In this document: piece after piece, positions 1 to 4,557 of the stretch
How positions within the stretch are numbered: the stretch's first letter is position 1
Layout: every line of letters starts with the position of its first letter
From: Candidatus Paceibacter sp.
GTDB lineage: Bacteria; Patescibacteriota; Minisyncoccia; UBA6257; GWB1-50-10
Assembly: GCA_020724685.1 (NCBI GenBank)
Contig: DYGP01000044.1
Location: 1-5,922, forward strand
Reading direction: 5' to 3'
Length of the DNA stretch: 5,922 nucleotides
Position numbers and translations under genes: made by a program
The notes under the pieces: generated by a model
Told to the model about the DNA's origin: nothing
What the model saw: the letters and a program-made list of their open reading frames with translations, nothing else
Databases searched by the model: none

Positions 1-454
1 CGACGAGCATGATGACGAGGGCCGCGGGGACGCCGAACGGCGACTTGATCGATCCTATGATCGCCCCGACCGCGCCTCCGTGTCCCGGTGCGACGATGTC
101 GATGAATCCGAGCCCGGAGAGGAACAGGAGAATGTTTGCGGCGGCGGTAATCCAGACGGTCCGTCCGTCCTCACGCTCCTCCTTCGGCGCGACCGAAAAA
201 GCGAGGATGAAAAATATGACGGGAAAGAGAAAATATCCCCACCCGAAAAGCTTTGAGAGCCCGCGGTAAGCCGAGGCCCCCCACGGACCCGCTTGTCCGA
301 TTCCGGCAAGAAAGAATAAGACGGCTACGCCCAGAAAAAAAACGATGGATATCGGTCGTATGACGTCGGGATGGATTGATTCGAGGATCGACGCTTTCTG
401 TTTTCGCGGTTCGGCGGAGCGTTCCTTGCGTTTGTTCTTTTTTGAGCGGCTCAT
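1..454 (-). CDS. ftsK: FtsK/SpoIIIE-type DNA translocase, N-terminal membrane part (partial)
   Basis: An open minus-strand frame starts at the ATG complementary to 452-454 and runs off the left edge, so 151 residues are visible. Residues 1-22 are very basic (MSRSKKNKRKERSAEPRKQK), as expected for a cytoplasmic tail. Hydrophobic segments follow at about 34-53, 68-88 and 98-118, with a fourth beginning near 139. The motif LFGWGYFLFPV (69-79) and the Gly-rich loop between helices 2-4 resemble the FtsK four-helix N-terminal domain. FtsK anchors at the division septum and pumps DNA with a C-terminal motor that would lie beyond the window, so the ATPase itself cannot be checked. No Shine-Dalgarno precedes the ATG. 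The gene diverges from the mutase gene across 52 bp. Any multi-pass protein with a basic N-terminus is an alternative, but the FtsK resemblance is good. Confidence 0.75.
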   Translation of the reverse strand, partial: MSRSKKNKRKERSAEPRKQKASILESIHPDVIRPISIVFFLGVAVLFFLAGIGQAGPWGASAYRGLSKLFGWGYFLFPVIFFILAFSVAPKEEREDGRTVWITAAANILLFLSGLGFIDIVAPGHGGAVGAIIGSIKSPFGVPAALVIMLV

Positions 455-475
455 AGGATGATGTTCACATTATGT

Positions 476-504
476 ATTAAATCCCAAAGTTTGTTAGTAT
501 TCAA
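476..504 (-). promoter_or_regulatory. Predicted sigma70 promoter of the ftsK gene
   Basis: Reading the minus strand, TTGAAT (504-499) is followed after 17 bp by TTTAAT (481-476). This predicts a start near 469 and a leader of about 15 nt before the ATG at 454. A second -10-like CATAAT lies at 474-469. The -35 overlaps the -10 of the divergent mutase promoter, so the two promoters may compete. This is a motif-based inference. Confidence 0.4.
492..500 (+). promoter_or_regulatory. Extended -10 promoter of the mutase gene, placed for a leaderless mRNA
   Basis: TGtTAGTAT is an extended -10 (TGn plus TAGTAT at 495-500). Only six bases separate its end from the ATG at 507, so the usual -10 to start-site distance puts the transcript 5' end at or beside the A of the start codon. 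No Shine-Dalgarno is present in 480-506. No good -35 is seen, which is normal for extended -10 promoters. Confidence 0.55.
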
Positions 505-506
505 AT

Positions 507-1943
507 ATGAATATCAACCCCTACGCGTTCCGCAACTACGACATCCGAGGAAAAGTCGGCGAGGATTTCGATGCTGAAAAGGTGGAGGCGATCGGGAAGG
601 CGTACGGGACTCTTTTGAGAAGGAGGAAAATCCGGCAGGCTGTGGTCGGCAGAGATTGCCGCCTGAGCGGTCCGGAATACCAGGACGCCTTTATGCGCGG
701 ACTTGTTTCAACGGGGGTTTCCGTCATAGACATAGGCATGGTGATGACGCAGATGATGTATTACGCGCAATACCGCTTCCAGACGAACGGAGGCGCGATG
801 ATAACCGCTTCCCATAACCCGCACAACTACAACGGATTCAAGCTCGCTATCGGATTTTCCAAAACGACCGAAATGGATGAAGTGCAGGAGATCCGTTCGT
901 ATACGGTGCGCGATCGGTATTATGAGGCGGCCGTCCCGGGAAAAATCGAAAAAACCGACGTGACCGAGGATTATTTCCGCGACGTGCTCAAAAGGGTGGA
1001 ATTGAAGAAAAGGTTCCGTATCGTGGTGGATTGCGGCCATGGAACGACGGGGGTGTATATTCCGGAGGTCTTGCGGCGCGCGGGATGCGAGGTGATCGGA
1101 AAGAATCTCGAAGTGGACGGCAGTTTTCCGAAGGGAACGCCGGATCCGACCGCGCGGGAAGTCATGGAGCGCGTCGCCGCGGCCGTTATCGAAGAAAAAG
1201 CCGATCTTGGATGCGCCTTTGACGGCGACGGAGACAGGATTGGGGTTGTCGACAACAAAGGGAACATATTATGGAACGATGTTCTTGTGGCGATTTTTGC
1301 GAAAGAGATCTTGGAGAGATTTCCGGGATCGAAAATTATTTACAACACGCTCTGTTCCCAGATCGTGAGAGACACGGTTGCGGAAAACGGAGGCGTGCCG
1401 ATCATGTGGAGAAACGGACACTCGTTCATAAAATCGAAAATCGCCGAAGAAAACGCGGCGTTCGGAGGCGAGCTCTCCGGCCATTTTTTCTTTGCCGATA
1501 ACGCCTACGGTCACGATGACGGAAGTTACGCAATCCTGAGGGTTCTCGAATATCTCTCGGAAAAAAACACAGGACTCGACGGGCTGTATTCGGAATTTCC
1601 GAAATTTATTTCTTCCCCCGAGATCAAAATAGGGTGTCCCGATGATCGGAAGGCGGCTGTGGTCGCCGACGTGGCGGAAAAGTTCAAGAAAGATTTTCCG
1701 GAAGCGCCGGAGGTCACGGACAGTTCGGTGATTCCCGGAGACGACGGTGTCCGTGCCGATTTCAAGGACGGGATGATAGTCTTCCGGTATTCGCAGAACG
1801 GTCCCTATGTCACGGTGAAGTTTGAGGCGAAAGACCAACGCGTGTATGAGGAAAGAAAGGAATACGTAAAAAAAACCCTCGAAAGATATCCGGAGATGAA
1901 TTGGAAGGATGAACTCTGCGTGAATCTCTCGGCGCTCGCGTAG
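507..1943 (+). CDS. manB: Phosphomannomutase/phosphoglucomutase (alpha-D-phosphohexomutase family)
   Basis: This cytoplasmic enzyme interconverts hexose 1- and 6-phosphates, supplying mannose-1-P or glucose-1-P for nucleotide-sugar and surface-glycan synthesis. The 478 aa match the usual family length and all four domains are visible. An N-terminal FRNYDIRG (8-15) is followed by the catalytic loop TASHNPHNYNGFK (100-112) with phosphoserine Ser102. The metal loop is DGDGDR (239-244), the sugar-recognition loop is GELSGH (321-326), and the phosphate loop is RYSQNGP (427-433). In that last loop Arg, Ser and Pro match the common RxSNTxP pattern, but the middle is altered. The ATG has no Shine-Dalgarno and sits six bases after an extended -10. 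The TAG stop is followed by an intrinsic terminator, so it is probably monocistronic. The exact sugar specificity (mannose, glucose or both) cannot be read from sequence; the family call is secure, the symbol less so. Confidence 0.93.
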   Translation: MNINPYAFRNYDIRGKVGEDFDAEKVEAIGKAYGTLLRRRKIRQAVVGRDCRLSGPEYQDAFMRGLVSTGVSVIDIGMVMTQMMYYAQYRFQTNGGAMITASHNPHNYNGFKLAIGFSKTTEMDEVQEIRSYTVRDRYYEAAVPGKIEKTDVTEDYFRDVLKRVELKKRFRIVVDCGHGTTGVYIPEVLRRAGCEVIGKNLEVDGSFPKGTPDPTAREVMERVAAAVIEEKADLGCAFDGDGDRIGVVDNKGNILWNDVLVAIFAKEILERFPGSKIIYNTLCSQIVRDTVAENGGVPIMWRNGHSFIKSKIAEENAAFGGELSGHFFFADNAYGHDDGSYAILRVLEYLSEKNTGLDGLYSEFPKFISSPEIKIGCPDDRKAAVVADVAEKFKKDFPEAPEVTDSSVIPGDDGVRADFKDGMIVFRYSQNGPYVTVKFEAKDQRVYEERKEYVKKTLERYPEMNWKDELCVNLSALA

Positions 1944-1969
1944 GGGCGGACGCTCCCCTTTCGTTTCGG

Positions 1970-1999
1970 CTCCGGCAGGCGGAACTGCCGGAGTTTTTT
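1970..1999 (+). terminator. Intrinsic terminator after the mutase gene
   Basis: CTCCGGCAG (1970-1978) pairs perfectly with CTGCCGGAG (1985-1993) around the 6-nt loop GCGGAA, followed by six T residues (1994-1999). It lies 26 bp after the mutase stop. Confidence 0.92.
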
Positions 2000-2026
2000 G
2001 ACGCGCGTATCCGAATCGCGTAAAAT
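1998..2026 (+). promoter_or_regulatory. Sigma70 promoter of the phosphoesterase gene
   Basis: TTGACG (1998-2003) and TAAAAT (2021-2026) are separated by exactly 17 bp, predicting a start near 2033. The -35 overlaps the last two T residues of the preceding terminator, so termination and re-initiation are packed into about 60 bp. The leader to the ATG at 2050 would be about 17 nt, without a Shine-Dalgarno. Confidence 0.65.
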
Positions 2027-2049
2027 CTTTTTGCTTGATATCGAAAAAA

Positions 2050-2736
2050 ATGATACAGAAAGAAATTGTTGACACGCTTGTCGTATCGGACATACATCTC
2101 GGATCGAATGCGTCGCGCGTAAAGGATCTTACCGGCTTCTTGCGGTCAAATCCGACAAAGAGACTCATACTGAACGGCGACGTGTTCGACAGCTCGAACT
2201 ACAAGAGGCTCCGCGACAAAGATTGGGAATTCCTCTCCCTGCTCCGTGAAATGACGGGGAACGGAAACGAGGTTGTCTGGATTGCGGGAAACCACGACAT
2301 GTATTCAAAGAATTTTTTCCTTCTCGTGGGGGCGAAAGTCTGCTCCGAATATATTTTTTCCTATAATGAGGGAAAATATCTCGTGATACACGGACATCAA
2401 TTCGATAGGTTTCTCATAAAGAGCGAAAAGGTAAGCGAGACGATGAGAATGCCCTATCGCCTTCTCCAAAGAATGGAAGGGGAAAAACAGCGCGTGAGCA
2501 GGCTTGTGAAGCGGGGATATAAAAAATGGCTGAGACTCTCGAAGCGCGTCTCCCGAGGCGCGGCGGCGCATGCCGCAGGAAAAGGAATCGGAGCGGTGAT
2601 ATGCGGACATACGCACCATCCGATGGATACGGTGGTGCACGGAGTCAGATACATGAACTGCGGTTCGTGGGCGGAGGCGAAAGTCGCTTATGTGGAGTTC
2701 GCCGGAGGAAATGTTTCGGTTCAGGTGATGGACTGA
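2050..2736 (+). CDS. Calcineurin-like metallophosphoesterase, LpxH-like (UDP-2,3-diacylglucosamine pyrophosphatase family)
   Basis: This 228-aa protein carries the full set of dinuclear-metal motifs of the calcineurin-like phosphoesterase fold: SDIHLGS (13-19, Asp14/His16), NGDVFD (42-47, Asp44), GNHD (80-83), HGHQFD (114-119) and CGHTHHP (185-191), then YMNCGSW (201-207). The HGHxFD and NCGxW signatures are typical of the LpxH-like branch (COG2908). LpxH cleaves UDP-2,3-diacylglucosamine in lipid A synthesis, but CPR bacteria generally lack that pathway, so the substrate is unknown. Residues 120-180 are basic and helical, as in the LpxH cap, and could bind a membrane or phosphorylated substrate. 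ATG 2050 was chosen; an in-frame TTG at 2035 would add five residues, but neither start has a Shine-Dalgarno. It is flanked by its own promoter and terminator. Confidence 0.85.
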   Translation: MIQKEIVDTLVVSDIHLGSNASRVKDLTGFLRSNPTKRLILNGDVFDSSNYKRLRDKDWEFLSLLREMTGNGNEVVWIAGNHDMYSKNFFLLVGAKVCSEYIFSYNEGKYLVIHGHQFDRFLIKSEKVSETMRMPYRLLQRMEGEKQRVSRLVKRGYKKWLRLSKRVSRGAAAHAAGKGIGAVICGHTHHPMDTVVHGVRYMNCGSWAEAKVAYVEFAGGNVSVQVMD

Positions 2737-2752
2737 GACCGGCGGATGGCGG

Positions 2753-2778
2753 AAAATCCGGGACGCCCCGGATTTTTT
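2753..2778 (+). terminator. Intrinsic terminator after the phosphoesterase gene
   Basis: AAAATCCGGG (2753-2762) pairs over 10 bp with CCCGGATTTT (2767-2776) around the 4-nt loop ACGC, and the T run continues to 2778. It starts 17 bp after the TGA, confirming TGA as a real stop here. The A tract opposite the T tract could let it work in both directions. Confidence 0.92.
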
Positions 2779-2792
2779 CGTGCGCACACAGT

Positions 2793-2821
2793 TTGACTTT
2801 TGTATGTTTTGGTGTTATAAT
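2793..2821 (+). promoter_or_regulatory. Near-consensus sigma70 promoter of the seven-helix membrane protein gene
   Basis: TTGACT (2793-2798), a 17-bp spacer and a perfect TATAAT (2816-2821), which also has an extended TGt at 2813-2815. This is the best promoter in the window and predicts a start near 2828, with a leader of about 27 nt that includes the ribosome binding site. Confidence 0.88.
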
Positions 2822-2843
2822 TAAAAAAGATAAAAAATCTCAA

Positions 2844-2849
2844 GGGAGG
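2844..2849 (+). promoter_or_regulatory. Strong Shine-Dalgarno that fixes a TTG start
   Basis: GGGAGG lies five bases before the TTG at 2855. The next in-frame ATG (2876) has no comparable site, so the TTG start is preferred. It contrasts with the leaderless-type starts of the mutase and yraN genes. Confidence 0.8.
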
Positions 2850-2854
2850 TTCAT

Positions 2855-3430
2855 TTGAAAAAGAAAATAGGAATTATGGGAGGGATATTCGCCTCCTCTT
2901 CGGTAATTCTGTTCGGTGTTCAGACGATGCAATCCGACACCAAGCAAAATATTGTCACGTGGATTTTGTGGTTCGTGATGGATGTCATTCTTGCCGTCAC
3001 GAGTTATGTCGGCGAAAAGAAAAAAAGCGTTGTCGAAAGAAGAAGAGTGAATGTCCCGTGGCTTCCTATCGGATTCACCGCAGGCGCGTTTTTCATGGTT
3101 GTCGCGCTCGTCTTGAAAGGGACGTGGCAATTCGGGCTCGTCGAAATCGTCTCTGTAGCCGGGATCACGATCGCCCTTTTCGTCTGGATGAAAGTGGGTC
3201 CGACCGCAAGTGTCGTCGTATCCGTTGTCGCTTCGATTGTCGCGGGAATTCCCGCGGTGTACACGGCGATCATCTCCCCTGCTCCCGAGACGGGATGGTT
3301 TTGGGGAGCCTGTGCGTTTTCCGGCATACTCACTTTTGCCGCAACGGAAAAATGGACCATCGAACAGCGTCTGTTTCCGATATCGACGTTCTTCCTGAAT
3401 CTCGGAATGGCGGCTCTCATGATTCGATAA
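2855..3430 (+). CDS. Multi-pass membrane protein of unknown function, probably seven helices
   Basis: This 191-aa protein is hydrophobic nearly throughout, with candidate helices at about 5-24, 32-52, 68-87, 93-112, 115-140, 147-164 and 173-190. A basic loop, GEKKKSVVERRR (53-64), separates helices 2 and 3 and is probably cytoplasmic. TWILWFVMD (35-43) and GIPAVYTAIISP (131-142) occupy similar positions in the two halves and faintly recall the PQ-loop/SWEET arrangement, in which a helix repeat with Pro motifs forms a small transporter. That is a shape-based guess with no diagnostic PQ pair. EKWTIEQRLFP (165-175) may be a family signature. The gene starts at TTG behind a strong Shine-Dalgarno and a near-consensus promoter, so it is probably well expressed as a monocistronic unit. 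No enzymatic motif is seen. Confidence 0.82.
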   Translation: MKKKIGIMGGIFASSSVILFGVQTMQSDTKQNIVTWILWFVMDVILAVTSYVGEKKKSVVERRRVNVPWLPIGFTAGAFFMVVALVLKGTWQFGLVEIVSVAGITIALFVWMKVGPTASVVVSVVASIVAGIPAVYTAIISPAPETGWFWGACAFSGILTFAATEKWTIEQRLFPISTFFLNLGMAALMIR

Positions 3431-3435
3431 TTTTT

Positions 3436-3469
3436 TCCCACTCTCCTATGGACGGGTGGGATTTATTTT
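3436..3469 (+). terminator. Probable intrinsic terminator after the seven-helix protein gene
   Basis: TCCCAC (3436-3441) pairs with GTGGGA (3456-3461), extended by a T-G and a C-G pair and an inner TCC/GGA stem with one bulged C. It is followed by TTTATTTT (3462-3469). The T run is interrupted, so it is weaker than the other terminators. It begins six bases after the TAA stop. Confidence 0.65.
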
Positions 3470-3534
3470 AGAAAAGACAAAAAACCAAGAAAACCAGGAA
3501 AAATTGAAAAAACTGGTTAAAAAAAACACAGAAG

Positions 3535-3557
3535 CTGATAAGCCCATGAAACCTACA
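3535..3557. repeat. Conserved 23-nt block, copy 1
   Basis: Begins CTGATAAGCCC and ends ACCTACA; identical over 23 nt to 3623-3645. The spacing of 88 bp is not a multiple of three, so the block would be read in different frames. This indicates conservation as nucleic acid rather than protein. Confidence 0.9.
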
Positions 3558-3579
3558 CTTTTTTAAAAAAACATCAAAA

Positions 3580-3618
3580 TTTGTTTCAAAATGTTTACCG
3601 ATAAACATTTTGAACAAA
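3580..3618. repeat. Long palindrome of repeat unit 1
   Basis: AAAATGTTTA (3588-3597) pairs perfectly with TAAACATTTT (3602-3611) around the loop CCGA. The stem continues outward to 3580/3618 with one bulged T (3584), giving about 17 base pairs. Its core, TGTTTACCGATAAACATTTT (3592-3611), recurs at 3670-3689. Confidence 0.88.
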
Positions 3619-3622
3619 CAAC

Positions 3623-3645
3623 CTGATAAGCCCATGAAACCTACA
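3623..3645. repeat. Conserved 23-nt block, copy 2
   Basis: Identical to 3535-3557. It is followed by ATTTTTC and an A run able to form a small A/T hairpin (CATTTTT with AAAAATG), a feature only loosely kept in copy 1. Confidence 0.9.
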
Positions 3646-3665
3646 TTTTTCAAAAAAATGCAAAA

Positions 3666-3689
3666 AAAGTGTTTACCGATAAACATTTT
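3666..3689. repeat. Palindrome of repeat unit 2
   Basis: AAAGTGTTTA (3666-3675) pairs with TAAACATTTT (3680-3689) around the loop CCGA, with one G-T wobble. It shares 20 identical bases with unit 1, but the stem is shorter, so the core rather than the full stem seems to be what is conserved. Confidence 0.85.
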
Positions 3690-3690
3690 A

Positions 3691-3730
3691 AAACAAAAAT
3701 CCCGATCTTTCGCAAAAATGCGGATCGGGA
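3691..3730 (-). terminator. Intrinsic terminator of the small minus-strand membrane protein gene
   Basis: TCCCGATC (3700-3707) pairs with GATCGGGA (3723-3730), enclosing an inner CGCA-AAAA-TGCG stem-loop (3711-3722) and three unpaired bases. On the minus strand the stem runs directly into TTTTTGTTTT (3699-3690), a good terminator tail. It lies 12 bp past the TAG stop at 3743-3745. On the plus strand the following CTTATTTTAT is weaker. Confidence 0.85.
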
Positions 3731-3742
3731 CTTATTTTATCT

Positions 3743-4012
3743 CTAATCCTCGTCTCCGTCGGGTTTTTCTCCGAAATTGGAGATGATCCAGAGAAAGAAT
3801 TTTTTCGGAAAGAAAAAACCGAAGAGAAACGATACTCCGAAAAGAACAAGAACTGCAGTCTGCGGTATCTCCGATTTTTCAGGAAAAAAAACGATCCCTG
3901 TTCCCGCGAATGCGGCTGAAAAAAGATAATAAGCGTATCCCCTGTCTTTCCGCGCGGAATATCCGAATATTCCGATGACAAATGAGCAAAAAATAACAAA
4001 CTCCCAAAACAT
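3743..4012 (-). CDS. Small membrane protein of unknown function (89 aa)
   Basis: The protein starts MFWEFVIFCSFVIGIFGYS and has hydrophobic segments at about 3-18, 28-44 and 51-69, with an aromatic amphipathic stretch at 70-80 (KFFLWIISNF) and an acidic tail (GEKPDGDED). The basic loop ARKDRGY (20-26) suggests cytoplasmic exposure between helices 1 and 2. No family is recognised. The ATG at 4012-4010 was chosen because the minus strand carries AAAAGGAG nine bases upstream (4029-4022). The frame stays open further upstream, but that extension is rich in Arg and His and would overlap the divergent yraN gene. A promoter lies upstream and a terminator downstream, so it is probably a monocistronic gene. 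Confidence 0.72.
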   Translation of the reverse strand: MFWEFVIFCSFVIGIFGYSARKDRGYAYYLFSAAFAGTGIVFFPEKSEIPQTAVLVLFGVSFLFGFFFPKKFFLWIISNFGEKPDGDED

Positions 4013-4021
4013 AGGCGGAAA

Positions 4022-4029
4022 CTCCTTTT
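4022..4029 (-). promoter_or_regulatory. Shine-Dalgarno that fixes the start of the small membrane protein
   Basis: On the minus strand AAAAGGAG is followed nine bases later by the ATG at 4012. It rules in the 89-aa form over the longer upstream-extended frame. Confidence 0.75.
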
Positions 4030-4072
4030 CGGTTTCTGAATGAATATGGTAATGAACGATGTGGACGCGGTA

Positions 4073-4101
4073 ATGATATTCCCCGCTCCGCTCCCGGTCA
4101 A
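4073..4101 (-). promoter_or_regulatory. Predicted sigma70 promoter of the small membrane protein gene
   Basis: On the minus strand TTGACC (4101-4096) and TATCAT (4078-4073) are separated by 17 bp. The predicted start near 4066 gives a leader of about 54 nt containing the Shine-Dalgarno. Its -35 abuts the region upstream of the divergent yraN -10. Confidence 0.55.
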
Positions 4102-4112
4102 ATTTTCTGCGG

Positions 4113-4121
4113 TGATATAAT
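4113..4121 (+). promoter_or_regulatory. Consensus extended -10 promoter of yraN, placed for a leaderless mRNA
   Basis: TGaTATAAT is a perfect extended -10. Six bases separate it from the ATG at 4128, the same spacing as at the mutase gene, so the mRNA should begin at or beside the start codon. No Shine-Dalgarno fits between the -10 and the ATG. No clear -35 is seen. Confidence 0.7.
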
Positions 4122-4127
4122 GCTCGT

Positions 4128-4496
4128 ATGGATGCGGGGATGATCGGAAAAGCGGGAGAGGGGTATGCCTGCGTCTTCCTGGCCCGGAAGGGGTATAAAA
4201 TCATCGAGAGGAACGTCAGGCTTCCGGCGGGGGAATTGGACATCGTTGCGCGTGCGGGCGACGGGACGCTCGTGTTTGTTGAAGTGAAAACGGCGGGAAA
4301 TTTTTCCAGCGAAGGTTTTTGTCCTGAGGATCACATGACTGCGGCGAAGATAAGGAAGTTCAGAAGAGCGGCCTCCTTGTATGCAAACGCGAAGCCGCGA
4401 ATGATCGACGAATCAAAAGGATTCAGGCTCGACCTTGTTGCCCTTGCCAAAGTGGGGAACGATTTCGTCGCGAACCATTACGAAAACGTCGCCTAG
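4128..4496 (+). CDS. yraN: YraN/UPF0102 family protein with restriction-endonuclease-like fold
   Basis: This 122-aa protein matches the usual size of the UPF0102 (YraN) family. It shows IGKAGEGYA (6-14), the GY-x-I-x-x-RN segment (22-29), GELDIVAR (35-42) and FVEVKT (50-55). Glu36/Asp38 and Glu52-x-Lys54 form the D/E...ExK metal-binding arrangement of endonuclease-like folds. The C-terminal FRLDLVAL (429 bases into the gene region, about residues 102-109) corresponds to the family's RfDvv strand. The family is thought to act on DNA structures, possibly in recombination or uptake, but its biochemical role is poorly settled. ATG 4128 was chosen because it sits six bases after a consensus extended -10; an in-frame ATG at 4140 is an alternative. 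No terminator follows, so read-through into the regulator gene 61 bp downstream is possible. Confidence 0.88.
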   Translation: MDAGMIGKAGEGYACVFLARKGYKIIERNVRLPAGELDIVARAGDGTLVFVEVKTAGNFSSEGFCPEDHMTAAKIRKFRRAASLYANAKPRMIDESKGFRLDLVALAKVGNDFVANHYENVA

Positions 4497-4506
4497 CCCT
4501 CCCCAT

Positions 4507-4538
4507 CTATTCCAATGTTCTCAAGAACACCAGAATAG
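4507..4538. promoter_or_regulatory. Operator-like 32-bp palindrome O1 in the regulator promoter
   Basis: Symmetric about 4522/4523: CTATTC (4507-4512) with GAATAG (4533-4538), and TGTTCT (4516-4521) with AGAACA (4524-4529), separated by 3-bp unmatched gaps and a CA centre. It ends two bases before the -10 (4541-4546), so it covers the -35 and spacer. Bound protein should block RNA polymerase. A related copy lies at 4817-4848. Confidence 0.75.
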
Positions 4539-4540
4539 AG

Positions 4541-4546
4541 TATACT
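4541..4546 (+). promoter_or_regulatory. -10 element of the winged-helix regulator gene
   Basis: TATACT, with a poor -35 candidate TTCTCA (4518-4523) 17 bp upstream inside palindrome O1. The start would be near 4553, leaving a leader of about five bases before the ATG at 4558. The nine bases GAGTATACT are repeated exactly at the nusA promoter (4901-4909). Confidence 0.55.
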
Positions 4547-4557
4547 ATCGGAAAAGC

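Larger units (their letters stand above)
3471..3699. repeat. Gene-free A/T-rich block with two copies of a bipartite repeat
   Basis: This stretch has no convincing gene and is much richer in A/T than its neighbours, with A runs on the plus strand. It holds two copies of a composite unit: a 23-nt block (3535-3557 and 3623-3645, identical), a variable T-run/A-run stretch, then a palindrome around ACCGAT (3580-3618 and 3666-3689). The 23-nt blocks are 88 bp apart and the palindromes 78 bp apart, so the linkers differ by ten bases. A further hairpin, AACCAG (3492-3497) with CTGGTT (3513-3518), lies at the left end and is followed on the minus strand by T-rich sequence, so it could be a weak minus-strand terminator. 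The function is unknown; a small RNA, a protein-binding array or a dispersed repeat family would all fit. Confidence 0.75.

Noticed and set aside
9..269. An 86-codon plus-strand frame opposite the FtsK N-terminus
   Set aside because: It is antisense to a coherent membrane-domain gene, Pro/Arg-rich, and has no ribosome site or family resemblance.
1269..2168. A 299-codon open frame on the minus strand opposite the mutase gene
   Set aside because: It is antisense to a clear enzyme gene, is rich in Arg, Phe and His with no domain character, and crosses a strong terminator and promoter. It is a shadow of plus-strand codon use.
2734..2736. TGA read as glycine (alternative genetic code)
   Set aside because: A perfect intrinsic terminator follows the TGA by 17 bp, and the protein is complete at that point, so the standard stop meaning holds.
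3468..3686. A minus-strand 72-codon frame with a repeated MFIGKHF segment
   Set aside because: The repeated peptide only reflects the DNA palindrome. The companion 23-nt block is read in two different frames, and the rest is Phe-rich low complexity with no supported start.
3535..3689. A possible CRISPR array
   Set aside because: There are only two copies, the two conserved parts have different spacings, the linkers are A/T runs rather than spacer-like, and no cas genes are present.
4013..4243. An upstream extension of the small minus-strand membrane protein to 166 residues
   Set aside because: The extension overlaps yraN and both promoters, has non-membrane Arg/His-rich composition, and ignores the good Shine-Dalgarno before ATG 4012.
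4435..4557. An earlier start for the winged-helix regulator (137 residues)
   Set aside because: It would overlap yraN in another frame and translate through the operator and -10 region. The protein resembles its family only from 4558 onward.
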